A stretch of DNA of 16,006 nt from Cardiobacteriales bacterium (GCA_030150565.1 JASLFR010000117.1:1-16006), one strand, 5' to 3'; positions 6,609-14,175 are shown, numbered from the stretch's first letter. The notes: generated from the sequence alone by a model not told the origin. Numbers and translations: made by a program.

Positions 6609-6655
6609 ACTCCTCTCTTCTCTCTATGGAGGGGTGAAAAATGCAATTTAACTGA
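6609..6655 (+). other. Leader hairpin with strong Shine-Dalgarno and a four-codon mini-ORF (MQFN)
   Basis: GGAGGGG (6628-6634) lies 6 bases before ATG CAA TTT AAC TGA (6641-6655). The Shine-Dalgarno can be masked by the upstream ACTCCTC (6609-6615) pairing with GAGGGGT (6629-6635), seven pairs with one G-U and a 13-base loop. The mini-ORF ends directly before the terminator stem. It may be a leader peptide or a ribosome-loading site that tunes the terminator; both are inference. Confidence 0.4.
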
Positions 6656-6660
6656 CTACG

Positions 6661-6697
6661 AAAAGTAGAGTCCGCACAAAACGGCTCTACTTTTTTT
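6661..6697 (+). terminator. Intrinsic terminator (attenuator) in the leader of the oxygenase gene
   Basis: Stem AAAAGTAGAG-CCG / CGG-CTCTACTTTT with one bulged T (6671), loop CACAAAA (6675-6681) and a run of seven T (6691-6697). It lies between the promoter and the start codon at 6717, so it must be a conditional terminator or yield a short RNA. Two alternative pairings could open it: CTAC (6656-6659) with GTAG (6665-6668), and CTCTAT (6622-6627) with GTAGAG (6665-6670). Confidence 0.85.
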
Positions 6698-6716
6698 ACG
6701 TTAGGAGGTTAAATAG

Positions 6717-7730
6717 ATGTCTCACCATTCCACTCAATCCCCACTCCCCATCTTAGATTGGCAGGAGTACCGCTCCCCAGAAACGCGCCCCCAATTTCTT
6801 AAAAAGTTACTAAGCGCTGCTCATGAAGTTGGGTTCTTCTACCTTAAAAATCATGGCATCGATGAGGATCTCATCGCTCAAGCATTCCAATTGGGGAAAG
6901 ATTTCTTCGCCCTCACCGATGAGGAGAAAAATAGCATCCACATGGTGAACTCCCCCCATTTTCGTGGCTACAGCGCACTGCATGATGAGATCACCCGCGC
7001 CAATCCCGATAGTCGGGAGCAATTTGACTATATGCCTGAACTTGAGGCGTACCCTTTAGAGTCGATCCCTGCTGATGAGCCGTGGTTACGCCTTCAAGGC
7101 CCCAATCAGTGGCCTACTCAGCTTCCACAATTTAAATCCACTCTGCTCACCCTTCAAAAGGAGCAGACAGCGCTCGCTATTGAGTTAGTCTCCGCTTTTG
7201 CTCAAGCACTTGGCGCTCAACCTGACGCCTTTGAGCACACCTTAAATCATCACCCTTCTGTCCTCTCAAAAGTGATTCATTACCCCGTTTTAAAGGAGAG
7301 TATTCAGGGAGTTGGTCCACATAAAGATGCAGGTTACGTCACCCTCCTTCAGCAAGATGAGATCTCGGGGCTTGAGGTCTTAATTGATGATGAGTGGGTG
7401 GGAGCCCCCCCAATTGAAGGGACCTTTATCATCAATATTGGGGAGCTTCTAGAGCTTGCGTCAAATGGCTTCCTAAAGGCGACTTACCACCGAGTTATCA
7501 GCCCAACAGTTGGGGTGGATCGCTACTCTCTCGCCTTCTTCCTCACCTCTCAGCTCGATGCGACAGTTCCCCTGCTCGATCTTCCTGCTGAGCTTGCCAA
7601 GAAGTGTAGCCAGAGTAATGATCCTCACAATCCGCTCTTTACCCAGATTGGGAAAAATTTTCTCAAAGGGCGCCTACGCTCACACCCTGAAGTTGCTGCG
7701 CGCCACTACCCAAATCTTACTCTCGATTAA
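6717..7730 (+). CDS. Isopenicillin N synthase-like 2-oxoglutarate/Fe(II)-dependent oxygenase
   Basis: A 337-residue non-haem iron oxygenase. The N-terminal DIOX_N domain covers about 10-120 (PILDW, EVGFFYLKNHGI, RGY). The jelly-roll core holds the iron triad: H202 and D204 in GVGPHKDAGYVTLL, and H258 in ATYHRV. R269 and S271 (RYS) form the conserved RxS that binds the 2-oxoglutarate carboxylate. The family includes IPNS, ACC oxidase, gibberellin oxidases and many uncharacterised bacterial enzymes; the substrate cannot be read from the sequence. An AGGAGG (6703-6708) lies 8 bases before the ATG. Expression is probably controlled by the SAM-II-like leader and terminator just upstream. The metQ-like gene begins 14 bases after the stop, so the two are an operon. 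A link to methionine/SAM-related metabolites is inference. Confidence 0.9.
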   Translation: MSHHSTQSPLPILDWQEYRSPETRPQFLKKLLSAAHEVGFFYLKNHGIDEDLIAQAFQLGKDFFALTDEEKNSIHMVNSPHFRGYSALHDEITRANPDSREQFDYMPELEAYPLESIPADEPWLRLQGPNQWPTQLPQFKSTLLTLQKEQTALAIELVSAFAQALGAQPDAFEHTLNHHPSVLSKVIHYPVLKESIQGVGPHKDAGYVTLLQQDEISGLEVLIDDEWVGAPPIEGTFIINIGELLELASNGFLKATYHRVISPTVGVDRYSLAFFLTSQLDATVPLLDLPAELAKKCSQSNDPHNPLFTQIGKNFLKGRLRSHPEVAARHYPNLTLD

Positions 7731-7744
7731 TGGAGCCTCTAATC

Positions 7745-8569
7745 ATGAACCTTAAAAAGATAAAAAGAACCCTACTTCTCCTACTCCCTCTTCTCTTCGC
7801 TGCTTGCAGTGGAGAGATTAAAGATACTGAAAGAGTAGAGGGGAAGAGAGAGATCACTATCGCAACCTCTGTTGGCGATTTTGGAACTATGGTGAAGGAG
7901 TTTGTCGCTCCCGAGCTTAAAAAACGGGGATATCGTGTCACTCTTCTTGAGATTACCGATATTTTAGCCCCCAATATCGGCCTTCTTGAGGGTGCGATCG
8001 ATATCAACACCTATCAACATCGCGCCTTTCTCAATAGCTTCAATGAATCAAGAGGGAGTAATCTTATCCCAATTTTTCAGATTCCAACGGGCCCACTCGG
8101 CCTCTATGGTGGGAAAAAAGTGAGCTTAGAGGAGGTAGAGCGGGGCAGTAGCATCGCCCTCCCTGCTGATTCGAGCAATTACGCCAGAGCACTCATTCTT
8201 CTGCAAGATCTTGGCTGGATTCGGCTCAATCCTGAAACAGACCCCATTAAACTGCAGCAGAAAGATGTGATTGAGAACCCCCATCAACTCAACTTTGTTG
8301 AGGTGGAATCGCCACAAATTCCTCGCGTAAGACGAGACCTCGATTACGCAATCATCACGGGAAATTTTGCAGCCTCCTCAGGCATCCCCTTTAGAGAAGC
8401 ACTCTTTACCGACCCCAATTTCGATTTTATCAATTGGGCAGTGATTCGCCCTGAAGATCAAGATGCCCCTTGGGTAAAGGAGATTGAGGAGATCTACCAC
8501 TCTGATGCCTTTAAAGCCTATATTCGGGATCATTACGATGGCTATAAATATCCAGAGAGTTGGCGCTAA
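7745..8569 (+). CDS. metQ: MetQ/NlpA-family methionine-binding lipoprotein
   Basis: Substrate-binding component of a D/L-methionine ABC importer, 274 residues (E. coli MetQ is 271). The signal peptide ends LLFAAC with lipidated C21; +2 is Ser. The mature protein has the NLPA-family landmarks ITIATSVGDFGTMV, ELKKRGYRVTLLEITDILAPNIGLLEGAIDINTYQH, IALPADSSNYARALILLQDLGWI and a C-terminal YHSDAFKAYIRDHYDGYKYP. The open frame extends back to an ATG overlapping the previous stop (7730), but TGGAG (7731-7735) is correctly placed only for the ATG at 7745, which also gives a normal signal peptide. No metN (ATPase) or metI (permease) is in the window, so it is an orphan here. The leader at 6516-6697 probably governs both genes. 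Ligand could be another amino acid. Confidence 0.88.
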   Translation: MNLKKIKRTLLLLLPLLFAACSGEIKDTERVEGKREITIATSVGDFGTMVKEFVAPELKKRGYRVTLLEITDILAPNIGLLEGAIDINTYQHRAFLNSFNESRGSNLIPIFQIPTGPLGLYGGKKVSLEEVERGSSIALPADSSNYARALILLQDLGWIRLNPETDPIKLQQKDVIENPHQLNFVEVESPQIPRVRRDLDYAIITGNFAASSGIPFREALFTDPNFDFINWAVIRPEDQDAPWVKEIEEIYHSDAFKAYIRDHYDGYKYPESWR

Positions 8570-8595
8570 AGAGTAGCTTCTCTTCCCCTCTCCTT

Positions 8596-8657
8596 GATCA
8601 TTCATTCGCACCTTATCGGGTTACCCTCTATACTCGAAGAGGTGTGAATGATCGATC
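8596..8657. repeat. Long imperfect inverted repeat upstream of the PfoR-like gene
   Basis: TCATTCGCACCT (8602-8613) pairs with AGGTGTGAATGA (8640-8651), 12 pairs with one G-U. GATC/GATC (8596-8599, 8654-8657) extends the stem past a 2x2 internal loop. The apical part holds GGG-TTA-CCC (8618-8626) and a possible -10 TATACT (8629-8634). No T run follows, so it is not a normal terminator. It could be a cruciform operator or an mRNA leader structure. Confidence 0.5.
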
Positions 8658-8684
8658 CAAAACGGTACGAGGAATAGTAAACTT

Positions 8685-9710
8685 ATGAGCAATATCGCCA
8701 CCTTTTTTCAGAAAAAAGGGATCACCTTCTCCCCCCATCAATATTTTGTCACAGCACTTAGTTATATGGCGCTGGGGCTCTTCTCCTCCCTACTGATGGG
8801 GCTCATTGTTAAGACGATTGGGGAGCAACTAAACTTAAGTTTTATGGTCGAGATTGGCACCTTTGCGATGGATAGCAAAATTGTAGGGGGAGCGATTGGG
8901 GTAGCGATCGCATCGAGCTTAAAAGCGCCCCCTCTTGTCCTCTTCTCCGCACTCTTTGCAGGAGCTTTTGGAAACCATATCGGTGGCCCTGTTGGCGCTT
9001 ACGTCGCTACGCTTTTTGCTACAGAGTGTGGAAAGATGATCTACGGCTCAACACGCATCGATATTATTCTCACCCCTTTTACCGTCTTCATGGTAGGTTT
9101 TTTCGTTGCAAAAGGGATCGGTATTCCTGTTAGTAATTTTATGCAGTGGCTCGGCTCACTCATCAATTGGGCAACAGAGCAGAACCCTTTTGTTATGAGC
9201 ATCATTGTGGCGACGTTGATCGGCTGGGCGTTGACCGCCCCTATCTCAAGTGCAGCGCTCTCCTTTATGTTGGGGTTAGATGGGTTAGCGGCGGGAGCTG
9301 CTGTCATTGGTTGTAGCGCACAGATGATCGGCTTTGCCACAGCGAGCTATCGAGAGAATGGTTTTGGAGGATGGATCGCCCAAGGGGTAGGAACATCGAT
9401 GCTCCAGATCGCTAATATTATTAAAAATCCCTTAATCTTAATTCCCCCTACAGTAGCGGGAATAATTGCAGCGCCGCTAGGAGTCGCACTCTTTAAAATG
9501 GGAAACAATGCCGCTGGTGCAGGGATGGGGACGAGCGGATTTGTTGGGCAGATTATGGCGTTTGAAACGATGGGTTTCTCACTCTCCACCCTCATTCTAG
9601 TGCTCCTCTTTCACCTCATTCTACCTGCACTCATCTCACTCTTTATCACTGAATGGATGCGCCAGAGAGGGTGGATCAAATTTGGAGATATGGCACTAAA
9701 ATATGAGTAG
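8685..9710 (+). CDS. PfoR-like PTS EIIC-family integral membrane protein
   Basis: A 341-residue polytopic membrane protein, about 9-10 hydrophobic segments, rich in glycine. Motifs such as GAIGVAIASSLKAPPLVLFSALFAGAFGNHIGGPVGAYVA (about 69-108), LTAPISSAALSFMLGLDGLAAGAA (187-210) and GNNAAGAGMGTSGFVGQ (273-289) fit PTS_EIIC_2, the family of the Clostridium perfringolysin regulator PfoR. Members lack the phosphorylatable IIA/IIB domains, and none is encoded nearby. A classical sugar PTS role is therefore doubtful; a channel or facilitator is possible. GAGGAA (8670-8674) lies about 10 bases before the ATG. The gene is preceded by the inverted repeat at 8596-8657, and msrB follows after 50 bases with its own strong RBS. 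Confidence 0.78.
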   Translation: MSNIATFFQKKGITFSPHQYFVTALSYMALGLFSSLLMGLIVKTIGEQLNLSFMVEIGTFAMDSKIVGGAIGVAIASSLKAPPLVLFSALFAGAFGNHIGGPVGAYVATLFATECGKMIYGSTRIDIILTPFTVFMVGFFVAKGIGIPVSNFMQWLGSLINWATEQNPFVMSIIVATLIGWALTAPISSAALSFMLGLDGLAAGAAVIGCSAQMIGFATASYRENGFGGWIAQGVGTSMLQIANIIKNPLILIPPTVAGIIAAPLGVALFKMGNNAAGAGMGTSGFVGQIMAFETMGFSLSTLILVLLFHLILPALISLFITEWMRQRGWIKFGDMALKYE

Positions 9711-9760
9711 TAGCATCACCCTTTACAGATCGATGAAATATTTATTTAGGAGGAACAAGA

Positions 9761-10189
9761 ATGAAAAATGATCTCAAAAAAAGACTCACCCCAATGCAAT
9801 ACTTTGTCACCCAAGAGGATGGGACTGAACCCCCCTTTAAAAATGAGTATGACGCCCATTTTGAGGAGGGAATCTATGTAGATATCGTCTCAGGAGAGGC
9901 GCTCTTCTCCTCTACAGATAAATTTGATGCAGGGTGTGGCTGGCCCGCTTTTGCTAAGCCGATCAACCCTGAAGAGATTAGCGAGCATGACGATCACTCT
10001 TACGGCTACCACCGTACAGAGGTGCGAAGTGAAACGGCCGATTCCCATCTAGGGCATGTTTTTCCTGATGGCCCAGAGGAGTTAGGTGGCTTGCGCTACT
10101 GCATCAACTCCGCCGCGCTTAAATTTATCCCAAAAGAGGAGATGGAGGCAAAAGGGTATGGAGCCTATCTCTCCCTTTTTAAAGAGTAG
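9761..10189 (+). CDS. msrB: Peptide methionine-(R)-S-oxide reductase MsrB
   Basis: A 142-residue enzyme that reduces the R epimer of methionine sulfoxide in proteins. Seen: LTPMQYFVTQEDGTEPPF (N-terminal substrate-site strand), GEALFSSTDKFDAGCGWPAF with recycling Cys59, the HLGHVF motif (H96, H99) and the catalytic Cys114 in LRYCINSAALKF. The zinc-binding CxxC pairs found in E. coli MsrB are absent; this is the zinc-free form, as in the Neisseria PilB domain. There is no signal peptide, so it is cytoplasmic. AGGAGG lies 7 bases before the ATG. The stop is only 5 bases from the stop of the convergent waaA gene, leaving no room for an intergenic terminator. Confidence 0.95.
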   Translation: MKNDLKKRLTPMQYFVTQEDGTEPPFKNEYDAHFEEGIYVDIVSGEALFSSTDKFDAGCGWPAFAKPINPEEISEHDDHSYGYHRTEVRSETADSHLGHVFPDGPEELGGLRYCINSAALKFIPKEEMEAKGYGAYLSLFKE

Positions 10190-10194
10190 AAGGA

Positions 10195-11454
10195 TCACTC
10201 TAAATAGGGGGCGATCGCTTCCATTAAGGTGGGAAGTGCTTGCTGTTTCGCTTCAAACGCTTCATAAGCACGAGCACCAAGCGCTTCTCGCTCTGCCTCA
10301 TCTTTTATGAGTCTCTCTAATATCGGAAGGAGCGCTTCTTCCGATTCTGCGACTAAGAGCCCCTCATAATTTAGAAAGTGGTGAAGAATCTCCCGATTCT
10401 CCTCCATATGGGGGCCAACAATGATCGGTTTTGCAAAGAGTGCGGGCTCTAAAATATTGTGCCCCCCTATCGGGACAAATGAGCCCCCAACCGTTACTAG
10501 ATCCGCCGCTGAATAGAGGAGTAGAAGCTCCCCTAATGAGTCGAAGAGCCAGATGGGGTAATCCCCCTTAAATTGCTCCAATCTCTCTTTAGTGCGACGC
10601 TGATAGGGGATCTCTCTCGATTCTATAAGAGTTGCAACGCTCTCAAAACGTTCAGGATGACGGGGAGCAATCGCTAAAATGAGGTTATCCTGCGCTAAAG
10701 TGGTGAATGAATCTAAAATGAGCGCCTCCTCCCCTTCATGAGTACTCGCAACCACCCAAAGAAGCCGCTCCCCCTTCCCAACTTTTAGCTGATTGGCGCG
10801 CGCTTCAATCTCTTTTGGGGCCTGTAGATTATATTTAATATTCCCCATCACCCGCGCCCGCTTCACCCCTAGATTGATAAATCGCTCAGCATCCTCTTCA
10901 CTCTGCGCTAATACCTCTAACTCTTTTAAGAGTGGAGTGAATGTGTGGGAAAATTTACGATACCCCTGATAAGAGCGCTCCGATAAGCAGGCGCTCACGA
11001 TAAAGAGTGGAATCTTCCTCTTACCCGCTCGATATAGCAGATTGGGCCAGAGCTCTGTCTCCATAATAAGCATCAAGCGGGGGGCTGTTTTTTTCAAAAA
11101 ACGGGCGATCATCCACCCATTATCTAAAGGGAGATAGCGGTGCATCACTCGATCACCAAAGCTCTTCTCCCCCTGCTCAAACCCTGTTAACGTTGTTGAA
11201 GTAAGAAGAATTTTCAGATGGGGATACTGCTCTAATAGCGCCTCAACAATGGGGGTTGCCGCTCGCATCTCCCCTAAAGAGACCGCGTGAAGGACAACAT
11301 CAACTGAGCGATATTGAGTGAACGCTAAGCGCTGAAGAAATCGTTTAAAGCCCCCCGCTCTAAAGAGTGGAGAGCGCCAATCCTTATAGAAACGAAAGAG
11401 CGTTATAGCGGGAAGAAGAATCCACCATAACGCTCGATAGAGTGCAAAAATCAT
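10195..11454 (-). CDS. waaA: 3-deoxy-D-manno-octulosonic acid (Kdo) transferase WaaA
   Basis: A 419-residue GT-B glycosyltransferase (E. coli 425) that transfers Kdo from CMP-Kdo to the lipid A precursor at the cytoplasmic face of the inner membrane. Residues 1-20 form the N-terminal membrane anchor. HAVSLGEMRAATP holds the likely catalytic E62. METELWPN is at 131-138, QSEEDAERF at 184-192, and the CMP-Kdo site GGSFVPIGGHNILEP at 323-337. Whether it adds one or two Kdo units cannot be told. It starts 15 bases after the bamD stop, on the same strand, with a weak RBS, so it is probably co-transcribed and perhaps coupled. Together the two genes join outer-membrane protein assembly with LPS core synthesis. 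Its 3' end faces msrB. Confidence 0.95.
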   Translation of the reverse strand: MIFALYRALWWILLPAITLFRFYKDWRSPLFRAGGFKRFLQRLAFTQYRSVDVVLHAVSLGEMRAATPIVEALLEQYPHLKILLTSTTLTGFEQGEKSFGDRVMHRYLPLDNGWMIARFLKKTAPRLMLIMETELWPNLLYRAGKRKIPLFIVSACLSERSYQGYRKFSHTFTPLLKELEVLAQSEEDAERFINLGVKRARVMGNIKYNLQAPKEIEARANQLKVGKGERLLWVVASTHEGEEALILDSFTTLAQDNLILAIAPRHPERFESVATLIESREIPYQRRTKERLEQFKGDYPIWLFDSLGELLLLYSAADLVTVGGSFVPIGGHNILEPALFAKPIIVGPHMEENREILHHFLNYEGLLVAESEEALLPILERLIKDEAEREALGARAYEAFEAKQQALPTLMEAIAPYLE

Positions 11455-11469
11455 TTAAAAGAGAATCAT

Positions 11470-12231
11470 CTACAAAGTATGGAGACGATTATCCTCAGGG
11501 AAGTTGTGACGGAAGATGCGTAGACGATCTTCAGCTACTGAATCCATCCCCAATTTACGGTACGCCTTTACCTGAATATAGAGCGCATCGGCAAGCGATG
11601 GAGTCTCATCATAATTATCGAGCACATACTGCGCACGATTTGCAGCTCCAATGTAAGCATCCCGCTCATAGTAGAAGTTGGCGATATGAATCTCAGATTG
11701 CGCTAATAGATTGCGTAGATAGACCGCTCGTTTTGCTGAATCCTCTGCATACGGCCCATCTGGGTAATTCTCAACAACATAGAGAAACGCATTTAGCGAG
11801 TCCGTCAACTGCTTGGAGTCGATACGGGTGCGATCGGGGGGGAGTAGCTTATCTAAGATAGAGCGTGCACGGTCAAAGTTGATCACACCACGCATATACC
11901 ATGCATAATCGACATGGGGATGATTAGGATAGAGCGTTACGAAACTATCGATCTCTGCAAGCGCCTCATCATGTTTACGATCACCATAAAACGCATAGAT
12001 CTTATTGAGCTTTGCCTGCTCCGCTAAATTACTGTAGGGGAAACGCGCCTCGACAAGATCGAAATGCTCAACAGAGAAGACATAATTCCCACTTGAGAGA
12101 TGCTCCTTCCCTTGAGTGAGGAGCTGATTGGCAGACATCGTTCTAAATTTATCCTCTTTTGGCGAGCCGCAACCTGCTAAAATAGCGACCGTAACAAGCA
12201 GAGAAATTCTGTTTCGTAATTTTTTATTCAT
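11470..12231 (-). CDS. bamD: Outer-membrane protein assembly lipoprotein BamD
   Basis: Essential BAM-complex lipoprotein, 253 residues (E. coli 245). The signal peptide MNKKLRNRISLLVTVAILAGC has lipobox LAGC and lipidated C21; Gly at +2 allows export to the outer membrane. TPR-like helical repeats follow: QLLTQGKEHLSSGNYVFSVEHFDLVEARFPYS, the HPHVDYAWYMRGVINFDRARS repeat, and SAKRAVYLRNLLAQSEIHIANFYYERDAYIGAANRAQYVLDNY. The frame runs back to a TTG at 12285, but that would overlap the promoter and spoil the signal peptide, so the ATG at 12231 is chosen. Divergent from rluD, as in E. coli. waaA follows 15 bases downstream. Confidence 0.95.
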   Translation of the reverse strand: MNKKLRNRISLLVTVAILAGCGSPKEDKFRTMSANQLLTQGKEHLSSGNYVFSVEHFDLVEARFPYSNLAEQAKLNKIYAFYGDRKHDEALAEIDSFVTLYPNHPHVDYAWYMRGVINFDRARSILDKLLPPDRTRIDSKQLTDSLNAFLYVVENYPDGPYAEDSAKRAVYLRNLLAQSEIHIANFYYERDAYIGAANRAQYVLDNYDETPSLADALYIQVKAYRKLGMDSVAEDRLRIFRHNFPEDNRLHTL

Positions 12232-12274
12232 ATGCGTACTATGAGCCCTTAAGAACTTGTTCAAACTGAGAAAG

Positions 12275-12281
12275 ATTATAC
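12275..12281. promoter_or_regulatory. Overlapping divergent -10 boxes for bamD and rluD
   Basis: The minus strand reads TATAAT at 12280-12275, about 45 bases before the bamD ATG. The plus strand reads TTATAC at 12276-12281, about 10 bases before the rluD ATG. The -35 regions are poor on both sides. The shared bases mean the two promoters probably compete. Confidence 0.45.
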
Positions 12282-12290
12282 CCAAAACCT

Positions 12291-13277
12291 ATGAAACAAT
12301 CAGAAACTTTTACCGCTGTAGCGGATGATTCCTTTATCGATATGCGCCTCGATCTTGCGGCGAGCTATCTCTTTCCACAATTCTCCCGCAGCCGCCTCCA
12401 AAAAGCGATTAAACGTGGCGATCTTTTAGTTAATGGTGAAGAGAAAAAGGCGAAAGAGCTGCTCGTTGGTGGGGAGGAGTTAACACTCAGAATGGAGCAA
12501 GAGAGCGATCCGATGGAGAATCCTGCAGCGCAAGCGATGAAACTCGATCTTCTCTATGAAGATGATGATCTCTTGATCCTCAATAAACCTGCGGGATTAG
12601 TAGTTCATCCAGGAGCAGGGAATCATGATAATACCCTTCTAAATGGCCTACTCCACCACTACCCCGCTCTGGCAGAGCTTGAGCGTTTTGGCATCGTCCA
12701 CCGCTTAGATCGAGAAACTTCAGGCGCTCTTTTAGTGGCAAAAAATAGTGAAGCAGAAGCGCATCTAAAAGCGCAATTTGCAGAGCGCACCCCTCTACGC
12801 ATCTATCATGCTCTCGTCTTAGGGGAGATGATTTCAGGTTCAACGATCGATCTACCGATGGGGCGCAACCCCTACAATCGTAAAAAGATGATGGTGACTG
12901 AAGATGATGAAGAGGGAAACAATGAGGGAAGAGAGGCGATCACACATCTTAGGGTGCTTGAGCGGTATCGTGCCCACACACTGGTGCAAGCTCAATTAGA
13001 GACAGGAAGAACACACCAGATTCGAGTTCATCTTAGCTATAACCACTACCCTATTGTTGGTGATCCACTCTATGGGGGGCGTCTCAATATTCCTAAAGGA
13101 TTTAGTGATCAGAATCGCACCATTCTCACCAACTTTAAACGTCAAGCGCTCCACGCCTATACTCTCGGTTTTGAGCATCCTAAAAGTGGTGAATGGATTG
13201 AAGCTAATGCTCCCTATCCAAAAGATTTCAACCGCCTCTTAGCTGCGATGGAGCGAGATCTTAAAGAGAACTCTTAA
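12291..13277 (+). CDS. rluD: 23S rRNA pseudouridine synthase RluD (U1911/1915/1917)
   Basis: A 328-residue protein (E. coli 326). An S4 RNA-binding domain lies at about 18-66 (RLDLAASYLFPQFSRSRLQKAIKRGDLLVNGE). The catalytic domain has LLILNKPAGLVVHPGAGN, catalytic D140 in IVHRLDRETSGALLVAK, the QLETGRTHQIRVHL motif and VGDPLYGG. It modifies helix 69 of 23S rRNA, at the subunit interface, and supports ribosome assembly. There is no Shine-Dalgarno before the ATG, and the likely -10 on this strand lies only about 10 bases upstream, so the mRNA may be leaderless or nearly so. pgeF begins 23 bases downstream. bamD is divergent. The order bamD / rluD-pgeF is conserved with enterobacteria. Confidence 0.95.
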   Translation: MKQSETFTAVADDSFIDMRLDLAASYLFPQFSRSRLQKAIKRGDLLVNGEEKKAKELLVGGEELTLRMEQESDPMENPAAQAMKLDLLYEDDDLLILNKPAGLVVHPGAGNHDNTLLNGLLHHYPALAELERFGIVHRLDRETSGALLVAKNSEAEAHLKAQFAERTPLRIYHALVLGEMISGSTIDLPMGRNPYNRKKMMVTEDDEEGNNEGREAITHLRVLERYRAHTLVQAQLETGRTHQIRVHLSYNHYPIVGDPLYGGRLNIPKGFSDQNRTILTNFKRQALHAYTLGFEHPKSGEWIEANAPYPKDFNRLLAAMERDLKENS

Positions 13278-13300
13278 ACATATTAAATTGGAATAAGAAT

Positions 13301-14101
13301 ATGAATCACCATTACATTAAACAGAATGGGCTCACCCTCTTAACCCCGAGCTGGCCACAGATCCCTAATGTGCATGGATTTAGCACAACCCGTATAGGGG
13401 GTGGAAGTGCTCCCCCTTTCGATTCCCTCAATTTAGGATTAAGCACGGAAGATGATCCCAAAATTGTGGCTCAAAATCGAGAGGCGCTAAAAGAGGCGAT
13501 CGGCCTAAAGCGTGCTCCCTACTGGCTGATTCAGACCCACTCCAATATCGCTATAGAAGCGGATCACAACTACCGTCAACAGGAGGCGGATGCGAGTTTT
13601 ACCACTGAAAAATCGATCATTAGCGCTGTGATGACTGCCGATTGCCTACCCCTTTTAATTGCTGAAAAATCGGGGCGAGGCGTCGCCTCCATTCATGCAG
13701 GTTGGCGTTCATTAGTGAGCGGAGTGATTGAGAATACGCTCACTGCTCTTAAAGAGCAGCTTATTGAAAAGGGGATCGACTCCCCCTCTTTCCAAGTCTG
13801 GCTTGCACCTGCAATCTCCCAAAAACATTTTGAAGTGGGGCCTGAAGTGCGGGAAGTATTCTTAAAAGAGGGAAATTTAGATGAGCCGACTGCTAACGCC
13901 TTTACTCCAAGTGAAAGAACTAATCACTACTATGCAGACCTCTACGCCTTAGCTCGCATTCGTCTAGCTCGCGTTGGGGTTGCAATGGAAGATATCTATG
14001 GGGGGGATCGATGCACATTTGAAGAGGAGGAGTACTTCTTCTCCTATCGGCGTGATGGCTTAAAATCGGGGCGAATGGCAACCCTAATCTGGATGAGCTA
14101 A
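13301..14101 (+). CDS. pgeF: Peptidoglycan editing factor PgeF (YfiH, laccase-domain family)
   Basis: A 266-residue protein of the YfiH/LACC1 family. The metal-site residues are visible: H80 in QTHSN, C115 in MTADCLPLLI and H132 in ASIHAGWRSLVSG. Other family landmarks are VHGFSTTRIGG and FDSLNLGL near the N-terminus and the terminal DRCTFEEEEYFFSYRRDGLKSGRMATLIWM. In E. coli PgeF keeps serine out of peptidoglycan precursors; related proteins show purine nucleoside phosphorylase/deaminase activity. It follows rluD by 23 bases with a modest TGGAA RBS, and is ended by the terminator at 14127-14160, so rluD-pgeF is a two-gene unit. Confidence 0.94.
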   Translation: MNHHYIKQNGLTLLTPSWPQIPNVHGFSTTRIGGGSAPPFDSLNLGLSTEDDPKIVAQNREALKEAIGLKRAPYWLIQTHSNIAIEADHNYRQQEADASFTTEKSIISAVMTADCLPLLIAEKSGRGVASIHAGWRSLVSGVIENTLTALKEQLIEKGIDSPSFQVWLAPAISQKHFEVGPEVREVFLKEGNLDEPTANAFTPSERTNHYYADLYALARIRLARVGVAMEDIYGGDRCTFEEEEYFFSYRRDGLKSGRMATLIWMS

Positions 14102-14125
14102 TTCTTTATAGAGGTTCTGGAAGCA

Positions 14126-14160
14126 AAAAAACGTAGCAAAGATGCTACGTTTTTCTCTTT
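14126..14160. terminator. Bidirectional intrinsic terminator between pgeF and nadA
   Basis: Stem AAAAACGTAGCA / TGCTACGTTTTT (12 bp including the A/T pairs), loop AAGA (14139-14142). On the plus strand T runs continue (ttttctcttt). On the minus strand the A tract at 14125-14131 gives the U run. Confidence 0.9.
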
Positions 14161-14175
14161 AATCATTCTCACTCT

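Noticed and set aside
8566..8590. AAGAG/CTCTT hairpin after metQ as a terminator.
   Set aside because: Only 5 bp and followed by C-rich sequence, not a T run.
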